A stretch of DNA of 64,000 nucleotides, from positions 201,781 through 265,780 of the forward strand of contig JACEEZ010019119.1 of the NCBI GenBank assembly GCA_016584305.1, in the 5' to 3' direction. Below are positions 54,456 through 64,000 of this stretch, one piece after another; position 1 is the stretch's first letter, and every line of letters begins with the position of its first letter. The notes beneath the pieces are model-generated. The model made no database searches, was not told the DNA's origin, and saw nothing but the letters and a program-made list of their open reading frames with translations. Source of the stretch: Chionoecetes opilio. Taxonomy: Eukaryota; Arthropoda; Malacostraca; Decapoda; Majidae. The position numbers were made by a program, and so were the translations under genes.

Positions 54456-57400
54456 TAGTCCATGACCAAGACCCAAATTTTGGGATATCGGTACCACCCG
54501 GGGTGACAAATTTTCTCTTAGGTGTTTTTTAGCTTGCTACATGTTCTCTAGTTTATGTTTTGAATGATAGCCCTTGCACCTGGTAGCTTAATGGTCGTTA
54601 TCACTTTTTTGAATAGACACACCCTACCGAAAATTCAAAAAAATTTAAAATGTCAAATTTGGGACAGGAATCCCCTAAATGTCACTAAAATGATATAGAA
54701 ATTTGGTCACATTTAATACAAGCCCTGTAAATACACAATAAGCATGCCATGGGCTTGTACTTACTATTATGGCCAATTAATCCTCCTCAATATCATCTAC
54801 GTCAGACTCGGAATCTGACTGTTGTGCTACCGGCTCTTCTTCAATAGCCTTGTTTTGGCATGTCTGTAACCTGCACATGTCCCTACACTTCAGGCCATTG
54901 CTGGGGGAAAGTTCACTTAGGAGTTCGCATGACCGCACCCCACTTCCCAGGACAGTGCTGCATACAGCATCTTGGTGCTGGTGAGCCTCGCATCCATTTT
55001 GACAGCAAGCTTGCCGTCCTCATCTGTCCATCCAGCCGCAGTCTGTTGGGTTTCGCAACAAATGGCTGGCTCTGCAGACTTCTCCTCCAGATCGCAGCCT
55101 TGGTAGTTTGCACGTAGTGCATGCATGAAGAGGCAGTCCTCACAAGGAGGGAGTTGACTTGACTCCACCTCTCCAAACGTCTCGCACAGAACAGCTCTTT
55201 ACCGAAGCTTGTTCACCTCAGTTGTGTGGGTAGATGGCAGGTACATGTGGAGGTGATTTCCTGTAGCTTCTAAAAGAGTTCAGGAGACACTTCCTTTGAG
55301 CGCCCAAGTTCGTGGAAAGCATCCTGGTTATGTTTGTCCATCTTCACCTGCTTGGTGTGGGTCATCTTCCCCCGGCCAGCGAATGCACTGACGGTATCAC
55401 AGCCTGTAAAGGCATGCATACCAACCAATGAATCAAAACCACGCTCCCCTCCCAGTGTACGGCTAAAGTGTGGTGATATCCAGGAATCTTGTCCGGTTCT
55501 TCGTCCCGCACTTCTGGAACAGGTGGGTGGGATCTTGTGGCACATGCCCAGACACAGGACCATGACGTCTGTATCCTCTGCAGTGATGATGACAGACTTG
55601 TACCCAGATTCTGCTGCATGAAGTGCATGGAGAAGGAAGGCGTGTGTCTGCTTCTTCTTGACTTGATTTTTAAGCTCAGGAGCCTCTTCCCACTGCTCTT
55701 TGGGTGATCTTGAAGCAGGAGCTGCTCACATGTTGACATACAGCTCCTTGCCCTCGAGCTTCTCCCTGTGCTGTGGTTTTTTCCATTCTTCTACCGGGAA
55801 ACTTGATGGACTTGCCTTGTTGGAGGAACTACCGAGTAATTTTTCTCCACTGCTGGATGTTGTGCCCAGGTTTGAATGTTCTTGAAATGGATCCCTGTGC
55901 CTGCCTTCTGTTGGCTCGTTCTGCATCTTTGATGGATGTCTCCTTGTAGACGTAAAACACAACATCAATGCGCCTGCTCTTAGCACCCTCATGGCAACGT
56001 GACTCAGTGCTGTGCCTGGCAAGCTGTAAAAAGTGTTGTCGTTTCCCTTCATTTTCTGGACCAGGCTCATCCCATCAATTATGGTAGCAGAGGGCTCGGG
56101 GATCACCTCTGCAGGAGAAACATTCCTCTCCAACTCCCTTCTAGGGCAGCCTTGTTGGTCTTGCGAGAAAACCCATCACCGTGCAAGTGCCCATGGCAAA
56201 GGCCCAGGGGATGAGCCAAGACATCACTCATTTTGAGCTTTCTGTTCTCAGCAACAAGGATCATCTGGCCAAATAGGTTCCTGTCAGCCTTCAAGATAGC
56301 CTCCTTGGCATGGCCTTGTGAGCGTGGCTTCATTCTGATGTTAGTGAACGTTCTCATTTCGTCTTCGTCATCGTGTCATGAAACTGTTAGTTGGCGTATG
56401 GGTCTCCAGGCGCTTTTTCCTTAAAGGCTTGTATGCATCCTCTCCTATTCTGTAGGCCCCTAGAAGGTTTTTGGGCAACTTCTGGTGGTGCTGTAGTCGC
56501 AGTTGACAACTGAAAAGATCTCCTTGCTCTGCTTTTGAAGGGGTTCAACCAGCTGTTCTCCATCATTTTGAACTAAAGATTGGACATCGGCCTCATCTCT
56601 TCTAATCCTGGGCATCTGTAGGTCTGGGTGGCTGAAGTCAGTATCCCCTTTTGGCCTACTACCATGGCCCTGGGGCTGCCTAAAATTTATCTGCTGCGAT
56701 ACTCCGATGTCAGGTAGTACCTGGCGACAGCTCCACCTTTCGGGCTGAAGCCTTTGTGCCCCCTGGTGTCTGGGTGTCTTTGTTTGATCGTCTCTTCGAT
56801 GGTCTGGTCCACAGGAATCCGTCCAAAGGGATTCTTGCTACCGATCTGGACCGAAAAGCCACCTTGCATGAATTTTTTCATGGACCTCTGGGTGTTCAAT
56901 GGGCAGTCGAGACATCATGGCATAGTAGTGGGTCAGAATCGGGCATAGTTCACCTTGTCATAGGCAAAACACCACGGTATCATCTGTCGGATTGCTCCTA
57001 GGTGAAGCATCCGTTGCCTTCTCTGGAGGCTCGAACCAGGTCCAGCATGAATCTAAAACCATGTCCAGGTATGACATCCAGAATGCTGAGAGGTTGTGTT
57101 TCATCTCTTAGGGTCTCAAGATAAACTTGGAAGAGCTTCAGGATATGTGTGCATGTTCACTCTCCACAGCTCTTGAAAGGTTCCCTGAGACACATTGCTG
57201 TGGAAGCTGTTGATGTTCTTCAGTGTTCCATCAGATGGTGTATGTCCCTTGAATGGTTTTCTTTTAGCCATGGAAGGAAGCCTTTCCATGCAAGCCTCAT
57301 CAGTGCTTCATACCGAGCTTGTGCAGTCTCACTGCTCTGTTGTACCTCCGGCCGTCCCCTCACCCCTGACACTGTCCTTCTGCGATGACACCTGATTCCC

Positions 57401-60095
57401 CCACACAGATCTCTAAGACCTGCATCCTGAAACCTCTTCCTATGGTGGAGAGGAGATTGCAGATTGTGTGGAAAACGCCCATCCTGATGATAATGTTTTT
57501 TGAACTTCTCTTGTTTCCAGAGAACCTCGGCAGCTTTGGCATAGAGTGCTTGATCAAACACGCACACAATCTTGTTAAGCTGAAGGACTGCATTTATGGC
57601 ATGCGTTGCTCCAAGACTTCATTAACTGGACATTTCCCGTTGCGGGAGCATTGATGTGGGCAGGTAGCTTACAGTGTCCTGGACCCCCTGCAATGTCTCT
57701 GCGGATTTTGATGTTGAACCAGTCCAACTGCTGATGGACTGGTTCTCATGGTCTACATTCGAGTAAGAAGCCAGATATGGTTCTTGGTCTTTGAATCCTG
57801 GAAACCCCTTTGTAGTGTCGACATACGCAGTCTCAATCCTGGGTTGGCCCCCGCCCGCCGCCCAACATTGTATATTGGCAGAATTGATGCGGTCAGAGTG
57901 GATGCTTCTTATCTTGGACTTGGTAATCTCTGGCAGGACCTTCTCTGGCACAGAGCCTGCAACCTGGAACTGGACAGCAATGCCATTGACTCTGTGAAAG
58001 TACCTGCTCCACTTAGTGTCTCTTCAAGTCGGTCGATGTTATCCCAGGCCAGGGTTGTGAACACACCAGGGTAGATGTTTGCTGGCAAATGGAATGTCAT
58101 CCTTTGAACATTCCAGCTTCTGGATACAAAAAGGGGTGTATCGATCTCCTCAAACATTGAGTAGACACACAATGGCCAAGACGATTCGAGTTCGGATCAG
58201 TTCTGTGTTTCCTGTCAAACACTTTTTCAGCATTGGACAGCAGTACGTGCTTGGGTGGCTTTGTCTTGCCACTGGTAACAGCAAAGACCAAATCCTGCCG
58301 AAGGATGTGGCAAGACGTTGAGCTCTTTCAGAGGAGTTTGACACTCACACTCTCCTGTCAGCAGGGGGTGCAGGATTTAGTGACTGCTGCAGGAATAACA
58401 TTCTGATCTGTATCGGGAGGCCATGGCTGACTCACATCTTGCTTATTGATCTCATTCCTCAGCTGCATTCCTGCTTTGGTTAAGATATCTTCAGAGTTAG
58501 CTGCTCTTGCTTCTTGCAGATCTTTTGTCATTTGTGTGCTTGTCGGGCAAGGTCGTCCATTGAGAGGCTGCGTGGATAGATTAGAAGCTTTCCTTTCTCA
58601 TCTGGACAAAGCGTAGTGATTCCCCAAACTCGGTTTCATCTTTCGGCGAACATGTTCTTTGTCGCTGGTTTCAAATTGGATAATACCACGGGGCCCTCAT
58701 GGATCTCTCAAGCCTAGATGTGAGGTTTATCATAGGCAGTACCTCTGGGTTGGGGAATAATTCAGTCCTTATATACAAGAAGAGTTCCTCGAGGGCTTCT
58801 ATCTCAGCCCCCTTCGTAGCGTGCTCCCTCGCTTTTTTTCCTGATTTTTTACCTGCACCAGACCTGGCGGCCGCTGGGGAAATCATCTTTTTGGAAGAGT
58901 TTGTAGCACGACCCTTTTGGGAGTGACCCTCTGCAGCAACAAGGTCTCTGCTAAGTAAACCAAAGATTCTCTGGTTGAGTTTCCTTGTTGCTGCTCTGCG
59001 GATCTTCTCATCTGCTCGTAGCTCAACACACTGGATGAGTGGCTCCCCTTTTCTTTGCTGCTTTCATGTACTTGCTTTTACTTCTCGCAGAAAAGGGCAT
59101 ACTTTTGGCATACACCCTGCTAGTACTAGGGGCATCCCTTGATGCCCTCCTCCTGGGGTCGACGCTTGCTGATTCTATCTTGACCCCTTTTGGGAAGGAT
59201 AGAATCCAGTGACTTCTTCATTGTAAAGAGACTACGACATTTACGGTGATAATGTATGTGTGGTAAATTTCCTCCTTCTTCAAGGCCCTTGGCTGCTTCC
59301 AGGACTGGATCATGCTGCCTGATCTCTGCAGCCCTGAGCAATGTGTTCCAGGAGTCCAAATCCTGTGGTGACACCAGAGCATCGCTGTCATCATCAGAGC
59401 AGTGGATGATACAGTCGATCCGTGCTCTCTTCCTCGCTGATGGTTGCATCATGCCGTCAGACAGTCAGCACACACCTGCAAAAAAAAAAATTTACCATTA
59501 AACATTACATGAAAAAAACAAACAAACACATTTACATGGAAACCATTCTACATATGTTTGCTCCTTCCAATAATAAATTATCCCCAAAATATCACAAAAT
59601 CACCAAATATGAAATAAACCCCTAAATATGGGGAAACTTGAAATATACATCTTAAAAACTCTTGTAGAATCAAATTAGCTACAAGAGCTGTTAGAATATA
59701 TTTTTCAAATTTCTCCCCTATTTAGGGATTTTTTCCCGATTTATGGAAAATACCCAAAATTATTTTTTTTTAGGGTAAATCCCAAATATGAGGAAAATTT
59801 GAAAAATACCTAAGGGAAAAACTCTGGTAGGAATCAAATTCTACATAGGTGTCCACAGTTTCGCAACGATCGTGTGATTGATTTTAAAGAAAATGAGGAA
59901 AACCCCGAGCGTCACGCTGAAAATCTTTTTTTTATGGGTAGCACCCCCATTGCATCAAAAAAAACAGACTAAGCTACCAGTGCGGGAAGGCTATCATATC
60001 TTAATGTATTTACAGTCACTCTATAAACATTTTAGTACCATTCGTGTTTTAGTCAACCCCAGGTGGTACCGATATCTGGCCTGGCTCATGGACTA
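54456..60095 (-). mobile_element. Academ-like DNA transposon, 5.6 kb, 3-bp duplication
   Basis: The ends TAGTCCATGA and TCATGGACTA are exact 10-bp mirrors, with inner similarity at GATATCGGTACCACC. TAT flanks both sides (54453-54455 and 60096-60098), and removing the element restores the LINE word CCCATATAGCCGAAG. A 3-bp duplication and an XPG-like nuclease motif in the encoded protein fit the Academ superfamily as I know it; the assignment is inference. Confidence 0.8.
54783..59452 (-). pseudogene. Academ-like transposase gene, decayed by many frameshifts
   Basis: Read on the minus strand, fragments follow in collinear order. The N-terminus (59452-59126) has IIHCSDDDSD, SWNTLLRAAEIR and HYHRKCRSLF. 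Next come LFLYIRTELFPNPEVLP (near 58750), PANIYPGVFTTLAWDNIDR (near 58050), VCVFDQALYAKAAEVLWK (57567-57510), GGFSVQIGSKNPFGRIPVD (56880-56800) and IIDGMSLVQKMKGN (near 56060). Then QEADTR (near 55660), AEDTDVMVLCLG (near 55570) and MHAFTGCDTVSAFAGRGK (55420-55370). The C-terminus ends in a Cys-rich KC...C cluster and an acidic tail near 54783. The spaced acidic residues and the GCDT...GRGK element resemble an XPG/PIN-type nuclease core. At least ten frame changes, so it is non-functional. The family is widespread in invertebrates and normally more than 1,000 residues. Confidence 0.75.
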
Positions 60096-61244
60096 TATAG
60101 CCGAAGTTGGTGCTGACGGACTATGCAGGTAGTAGGCCTCGATTCAGTTTCACGGTGCAATCGCTGATTTTACACGTAATCATCCCAGCGATACCCCATG
60201 ATTCTGCGAAGACACTTATTACCAAAGGCATCTATTCGTCTCTTCAAGTCCGCTATTTAGTGTCCCAAAGTCTCACAACCATAGAGTAAGACAGGGATCA
60301 CAAGCGAAATTGAAGATCCGGATCTTTGTCCTCCTGCACAGGTACCGACAACCCAAATATTCCTGCTGGAGCGAGTCCATAACACCGTGGGCTATGCCAA
60401 TCCGCCGTGAGACTTCTTGACGTGATCCGCCGTCAGTATGGACTGCGCTACCAAGGTATGTAAAACTTTCCAAGATCTCAATGTCCTCGCCGCACGCATG
60501 AACAGACTGTACTGTTTCATATAGTAAGCCTCCAAACACCTGGACCTTGGTCTTAAGCCAGAAGACCTCAAGTCCAAAAGGCTTTGCCTCCTCGTGCAGC
60601 GCCTCTTGAGCCATCACCAGGACTTCCAGCGACTCAGCAAAGATTACTGCATCATCGGCAAAAACCTAGATCAGTGATCTTGGTGTTCCCGAGGGATGCT
60701 CCACAACCACTTTGATCTACAACCTTGCCCAATACCCAGTCCATACAAGTGTTGAAAAGTGATGGGGCAAGGACGCACCCTTGCTCACTCCTGTATTAAC
60801 AGGAAAGAAGCTGGATACACCTCCCCCACACTTCACAGCACTCTCAGCCCCAGAGTACAGACCAATAGTCCTTGCAGGAATCACGCGAAGTCGCAGAAGA
60901 TCCCAGCGTGACTCACGATGCACTGAGTCAAACGCCTTCTTGAGATCAACATAGGCTGCAAGCATATTTCCCGGTCGAAACTCACGTCGGCGTTCCACCA
61001 GGACACGAAGCGCTAGGTTACGGTCCGTTGTTAACTTACCAGACGTGAACCCAGACTGCTGAGATCTCTGATGCTTCAGCAGATGACTGCGGATCAGTGT
61101 CAGTAATAGATGGGCAAGCACCTTGCCTGGCACGCTGAGCAGTGTAATACCGCGGTAATTGTTGCAGCCCTGACGGTCCCCTTTCCCTTTCCAGATAGGG
61201 ACGACCAGCCCCCTTTACCAGTCTGGAGGAATGGTACCTGATTG

Positions 61245-62855
61245 CCCAGGTGTAATGCCCATTATTCGGGAGAGATAGTATGAGAATTATCATCATAAAA
61301 TTCCCGAGCTATGTCTTGTCAGTAGTTAATTTTTCTCTTTGTTTCACGGGTGACTCATCGCCTCTTCCTAAACCACCATTTTGTTTATCTTCTTTCCTTT
61401 TTCCGCCATTTTCTTTCTTCCTTCTTTCCATTCCTCCCCCCCCGACATCCCGTATGCGAGGCAAGTTCCGTGTGATAATTATTCTGCGATCAGTGATAAC
61501 TAATGATTTCAGATCTTGTTATCTTTCCCCAGCTATCTGGTCAGACCAAGTTTCACTCCCAGATTCTTAATGTCTTTCAAAATAATCCCCATCGTTATCG
61601 GTTATGGTCATATATGGACGTGTTAGTAAAGATACACGCTAAAATGAAAACCTACCAAATTTCTATGCTCCATATTTCATACCCTACCACTCTTAAAAAT
61701 GCGTTCGGACATTTGACGTGACAACGAATCACACCCTTCTCGGGTATTAGATTAAGCATATTAAATTCTTCTATATCAAAGTAACAGGTCTATATTATAG
61801 GCAGCCTGGTCTTATGTACGCGAGTTTCATTATTTAAATAGTTATTTCGGGATTATAAGCTACTCATTTGAGGCCACGTCTAGATCTTTCAAACAATTCC
61901 CCCTTTATGCAGACGGCCATAACTCCGTGAGACGCTCAGTCTCCATCCGTCCTTCCTCCAGGTAAGATGTAACAAATTCCGCTCCTGTTTCCCCCCCCCC
62001 CCTTTCCTTGTTATCATTATTTTTATCTATATTTTCAAATATGGGTATCTATGTTTAGTGTACGCTAACGTAAAGGAGGTCCACCCATCCTTATAAGTAT
62101 TATTAACGAGTCTCCATCCGTCCTTCCCCCAGGGAGAGGCTTCAACGGGGGCGTCCCACGCCTTCCTCTCAAGAACACATGGTCATTGTGAATCCACACA
62201 CCCAACTCCTTACTCACATTCTCCTTCCTATATATATATATTCAATGTATACCTATAGTGCTCAGTCGATGGGTATATAGGTGGTAATTCTAAGAATAAT
62301 TCTGTAAGGGAGATTATGCTCTAAAGTAGCTTGCCCGATCCAGATTAGAGTTTATGTATGTGTCTAAGGTCTCAAACAGCAGTAATGTTTCATGGCGAAT
62401 AAATAGGATGATGTTTCAAATATAATTCTTGTGTTTATTATAAAATCCCAGGTGATTATTCTGTGTTAGGACAGTAATTCCCCACACTTCCAAAAGAGTT
62501 CAGCCTTACTCGGTATAATTCCACGTACCAACCACGACTACCAAGATCAATCTAATATTAATATTAATCAAACGTGCCCAGGGAGTATCCAGTGAGTTAC
62601 TCGCCGGGGCTGGTGGCAGCGCGTTCCCTTAACCTAAACCCTTATCTTTTCCCCTTAAATACATCCCCCATTTCATTACTCTCCGCAGTGAGACGTGGTC
62701 ACACTATAATCACATAGTGAAGTCATAAGACTAAGTTAAATCCTCCCGTCAAGTTGTAATCTTTTATCAAATCATCCCCAAGTAATATCATTCAAGTAAC
62801 GTTGACCTTAAATAAATCCCCCATACCAGTTACCCCCAAATTCCGTCAACACACA
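61245..62855. mobile_element. Unidentified 1.6-kb insertion in LINE copy C
   Basis: GGTACCTGATTG occurs directly on both sides (61233-61244 and 62856-62867), and the flanking bases are LINE sequence on both sides. The insert starts CCCAGGTGTAATGCCC and ends CCGTCAACACACA. It contains two copies of TCTCCATCCGTCCTTCC (near 61941 and 62109) but no recognisable coding sequence. A 12-bp duplication suggests a target-primed or other retro-type insertion, but no poly-A or simple tail is evident. It could also be LTR-derived. Confidence 0.6.
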
Positions 62856-63268
62856 GGTACCTGATTGGTTTCGTCAATGGGAGGATCTGCATCCACTGCC
62901 CTCACCCAGTGGTGTGAAGCTGCTCAATGGGAGGATCTGCATCCACTGCCCTCACCCAGTGGTGTGAAGCTGCTCAATTGGAGGGTTCACCTCCAACCAT
63001 AGTAGCCTAAAATATGATATAATTCAGATAGCCTAATATAAATTCTAAAGTCTTAACTTTCTCTAGTTTACAGTTGGTTTTGTCCATGATATATGAATGG
63101 GTTTATTCTCAGCCTTCCATTACCCATACAAAAGGGAAGGCTTCCCTTTGATCCATAGATCCATAGATCCATGATCCATAGGAATGACCCACACAAAATA
63201 TCCAAATGACCCACTAGTGGGTCATTACCCATAGGTTGGGAACCCCTGCTCTAAACAAACAAACAAAC

Positions 63269-63640
63269 ACCACATTCTCTCCAACTCTTTCCCTGTCTCA
63301 ATCATCCGTCCCCTTGTCTCACCAGTCACCACACAGTCCCAGCAGCAATAACAGCCATTCTCTTCCTGTCCTTTCAACCACCTCATTCATTTCACATCCC
63401 ATTTCAGTCAAAACCACACGCATCATTTCCATTCTCTCCCCGTTATACTTTTCAGATCTCATATTCTACTAGTAATCATTCTGCCGCAAATTGTAAACAC
63501 ATCAAATCAGCTTCATATTTCTGAAAATCTATCACATATATAATGTAGACCGATCTGTATTAATTTTACTGTAACGTATTATATGATGGTGTTCATTTCA
63601 ATGCTTAATAATTGCTAACACTATTTATAACTTACAGAAA
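63269..63640. other. Right interior of the TTAA element
   Basis: No gene is recognised. The sequence is T/C-rich, and the terminal mirrored part starts near 63650. Confidence 0.4.
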
Positions 63641-64000
63641 AAGTAAAGACTTATTTTGACCCCAGAGTATGTTCGACGTATGTGCAACATTTTGTATAAT
63701 TTCACAAAACCATTTCATCGAACATGTTCGGCGAAATGACCCTCAAAGTTCGACCAAACAGTCCAACCAATTGACAAGTTTTGACGAAACAGTCCGACGA
63801 AACGCACCCGTGTGATAGCCGCTTTAAAGTTCTTTTTGTTCCATAGAGGGGGCATCTTACCTACCCTTCCCCTAGCCCCTCACGCCCAGATCTTACTTTG
63901 GCTATTAAAATTGTCTGTTGTTAGCCATAAAATTACAAAAGTAACTTATATAGCAAACTGGTTAGTGGACAGGTCTAAACAGGTTCAAAATTTATCCCTA

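Larger units (their letters stand above)
54204..62998 (-). mobile_element. APE-type LINE, copy C, with two later insertions
   Basis: The target duplication ATAGTAGCCTAAA lies at 54191-54203 and 62999-63011 (13 bp, perfect). The 3' end with an (ATTG)n-type tail is at 54204; the 5' truncation lies within the region before the reverse transcriptase. Reverse transcriptase pieces are readable at 60717-61133 (AYVDLKKAFDSVHRESRWDL) and 60273-60617 (FTYLGSAVHTDGGSRQEV), and the C-terminus at 54208-54453. An internal deletion of about 150 bp lies where CATTGACGAAACC is joined to AATCAGG. A tandem duplication of about 52 bp occurs at 62880-62985. The element is interrupted by an Academ-like transposon and a 1.6-kb unknown insertion. 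Confidence 0.88.
53726..63248. mobile_element. hAT MITE (about 0.7 kb without insertions), perfect 8-bp duplication
   Basis: The ends CAGTGGTTCCCAACCTTTT and, inverted, CAGGGGTTCCCAACCTA are flanked by CTCTAAAC at 53718-53725 and 63249-63256. Its own sequence is only 53726-54203 and about 63012-63248; the rest is a nested LINE with further insertions. ATTACCC/GGGTAAT words lie near both ends. No transposase. Confidence 0.92.
52810..63823. mobile_element. TTAA-flanked TIR element (outermost layer of a nested stack)
   Basis: TTAA at 52806-52809 and 63824-63827 flanks ends that mirror each other. The left end reads GGGTATCACACGAGGCGTTT then CGTCGGACT; the right end, in reverse complement, reads AGCGGCTATCACACGGGTG then CGTTTCGTCGGACT. 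Inner words TTGGTTGGAC and TTCGnCGAAC are also shared. Excluding its insertions the element is about 1.2 kb and non-coding. TTAA duplication is typical of piggyBac-type elements; superfamily inferred only from that. It sits inside an L2-like tail (CCTCTTGTAGCTTCC). Confidence 0.8.

Overview
This looks like animal nuclear DNA, most likely from a decapod crustacean and perhaps a crab. The inference rests on transposon families whose protein wording I recognise from decapod genomes (an APE-type LINE, an Academ-like element, an L2/CR1 tail and a BEL/Pao pol), on introns with GT/AG borders, and on abundant microsatellites. No bacterial operon, rRNA, CRISPR array or stand-alone tRNA gene is visible. 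Species is not determinable from sequence alone. Two single N bases and many scattered indels inside tandem arrays suggest an incompletely polished long-read assembly.

The window is almost entirely mobile and repeated DNA. Bases 1-10,500 hold several TA-flanked, pogo/Tigger-like inverted-repeat elements, fold-back repeats and AT tracts. At 10.5-14.0 kb a 68-bp satellite is interrupted by a hAT element (11,010-13,844) whose three-exon transposase-like gene still reads open. At 14.3-15.2 kb there is a 42-bp satellite. At 16.5-22.8 kb there are more pogo-like elements and a 5'-truncated LINE. At 23.0-26.5 kb lies a GC-rich hAT-like transposon with about 130-bp inverted repeats and an 8-bp target duplication; a relative sits at 46.7-47.9 kb. 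At 27.7-33.2 kb lies another TIR transposon, with ends CACTGG, carrying a two-zinc-knuckle protein of an unclassified repeat family; its gene is dead and is split by a LINE with a 10-bp target duplication. L2/CR1 fragments, a MITE and a 1.94-kb palindrome (37,403-39,344) follow.

The only plausible host gene is a pair of plus-strand exons, 39,395-39,533 and 41,095-41,280. They join in compatible phase to give the end of a fibronectin-III-like fold, a transmembrane helix and a basic cytoplasmic start, as in sidestep-like immunoglobulin-superfamily receptors. Their intron holds a hAT MITE and a long GT microsatellite.

The right third is a nested stack that can be read layer by layer from target-site duplications. 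A TTAA-flanked element (52,810-63,823) contains a tRNA-derived SINE. The SINE tail holds a hAT MITE (8-bp duplication CTCTAAAC), and the MITE holds a minus-strand LINE (13-bp duplication). The LINE holds both an Academ-like DNA transposon (54,456-60,095; 3-bp duplication TAT) and an unidentified 1.6-kb insertion (12-bp duplication). Just left of the stack is a truncated BEL/Pao retrotransposon (48,858-51,917) inserted into a repeat whose near-identical copy lies at 41,549-42,030.
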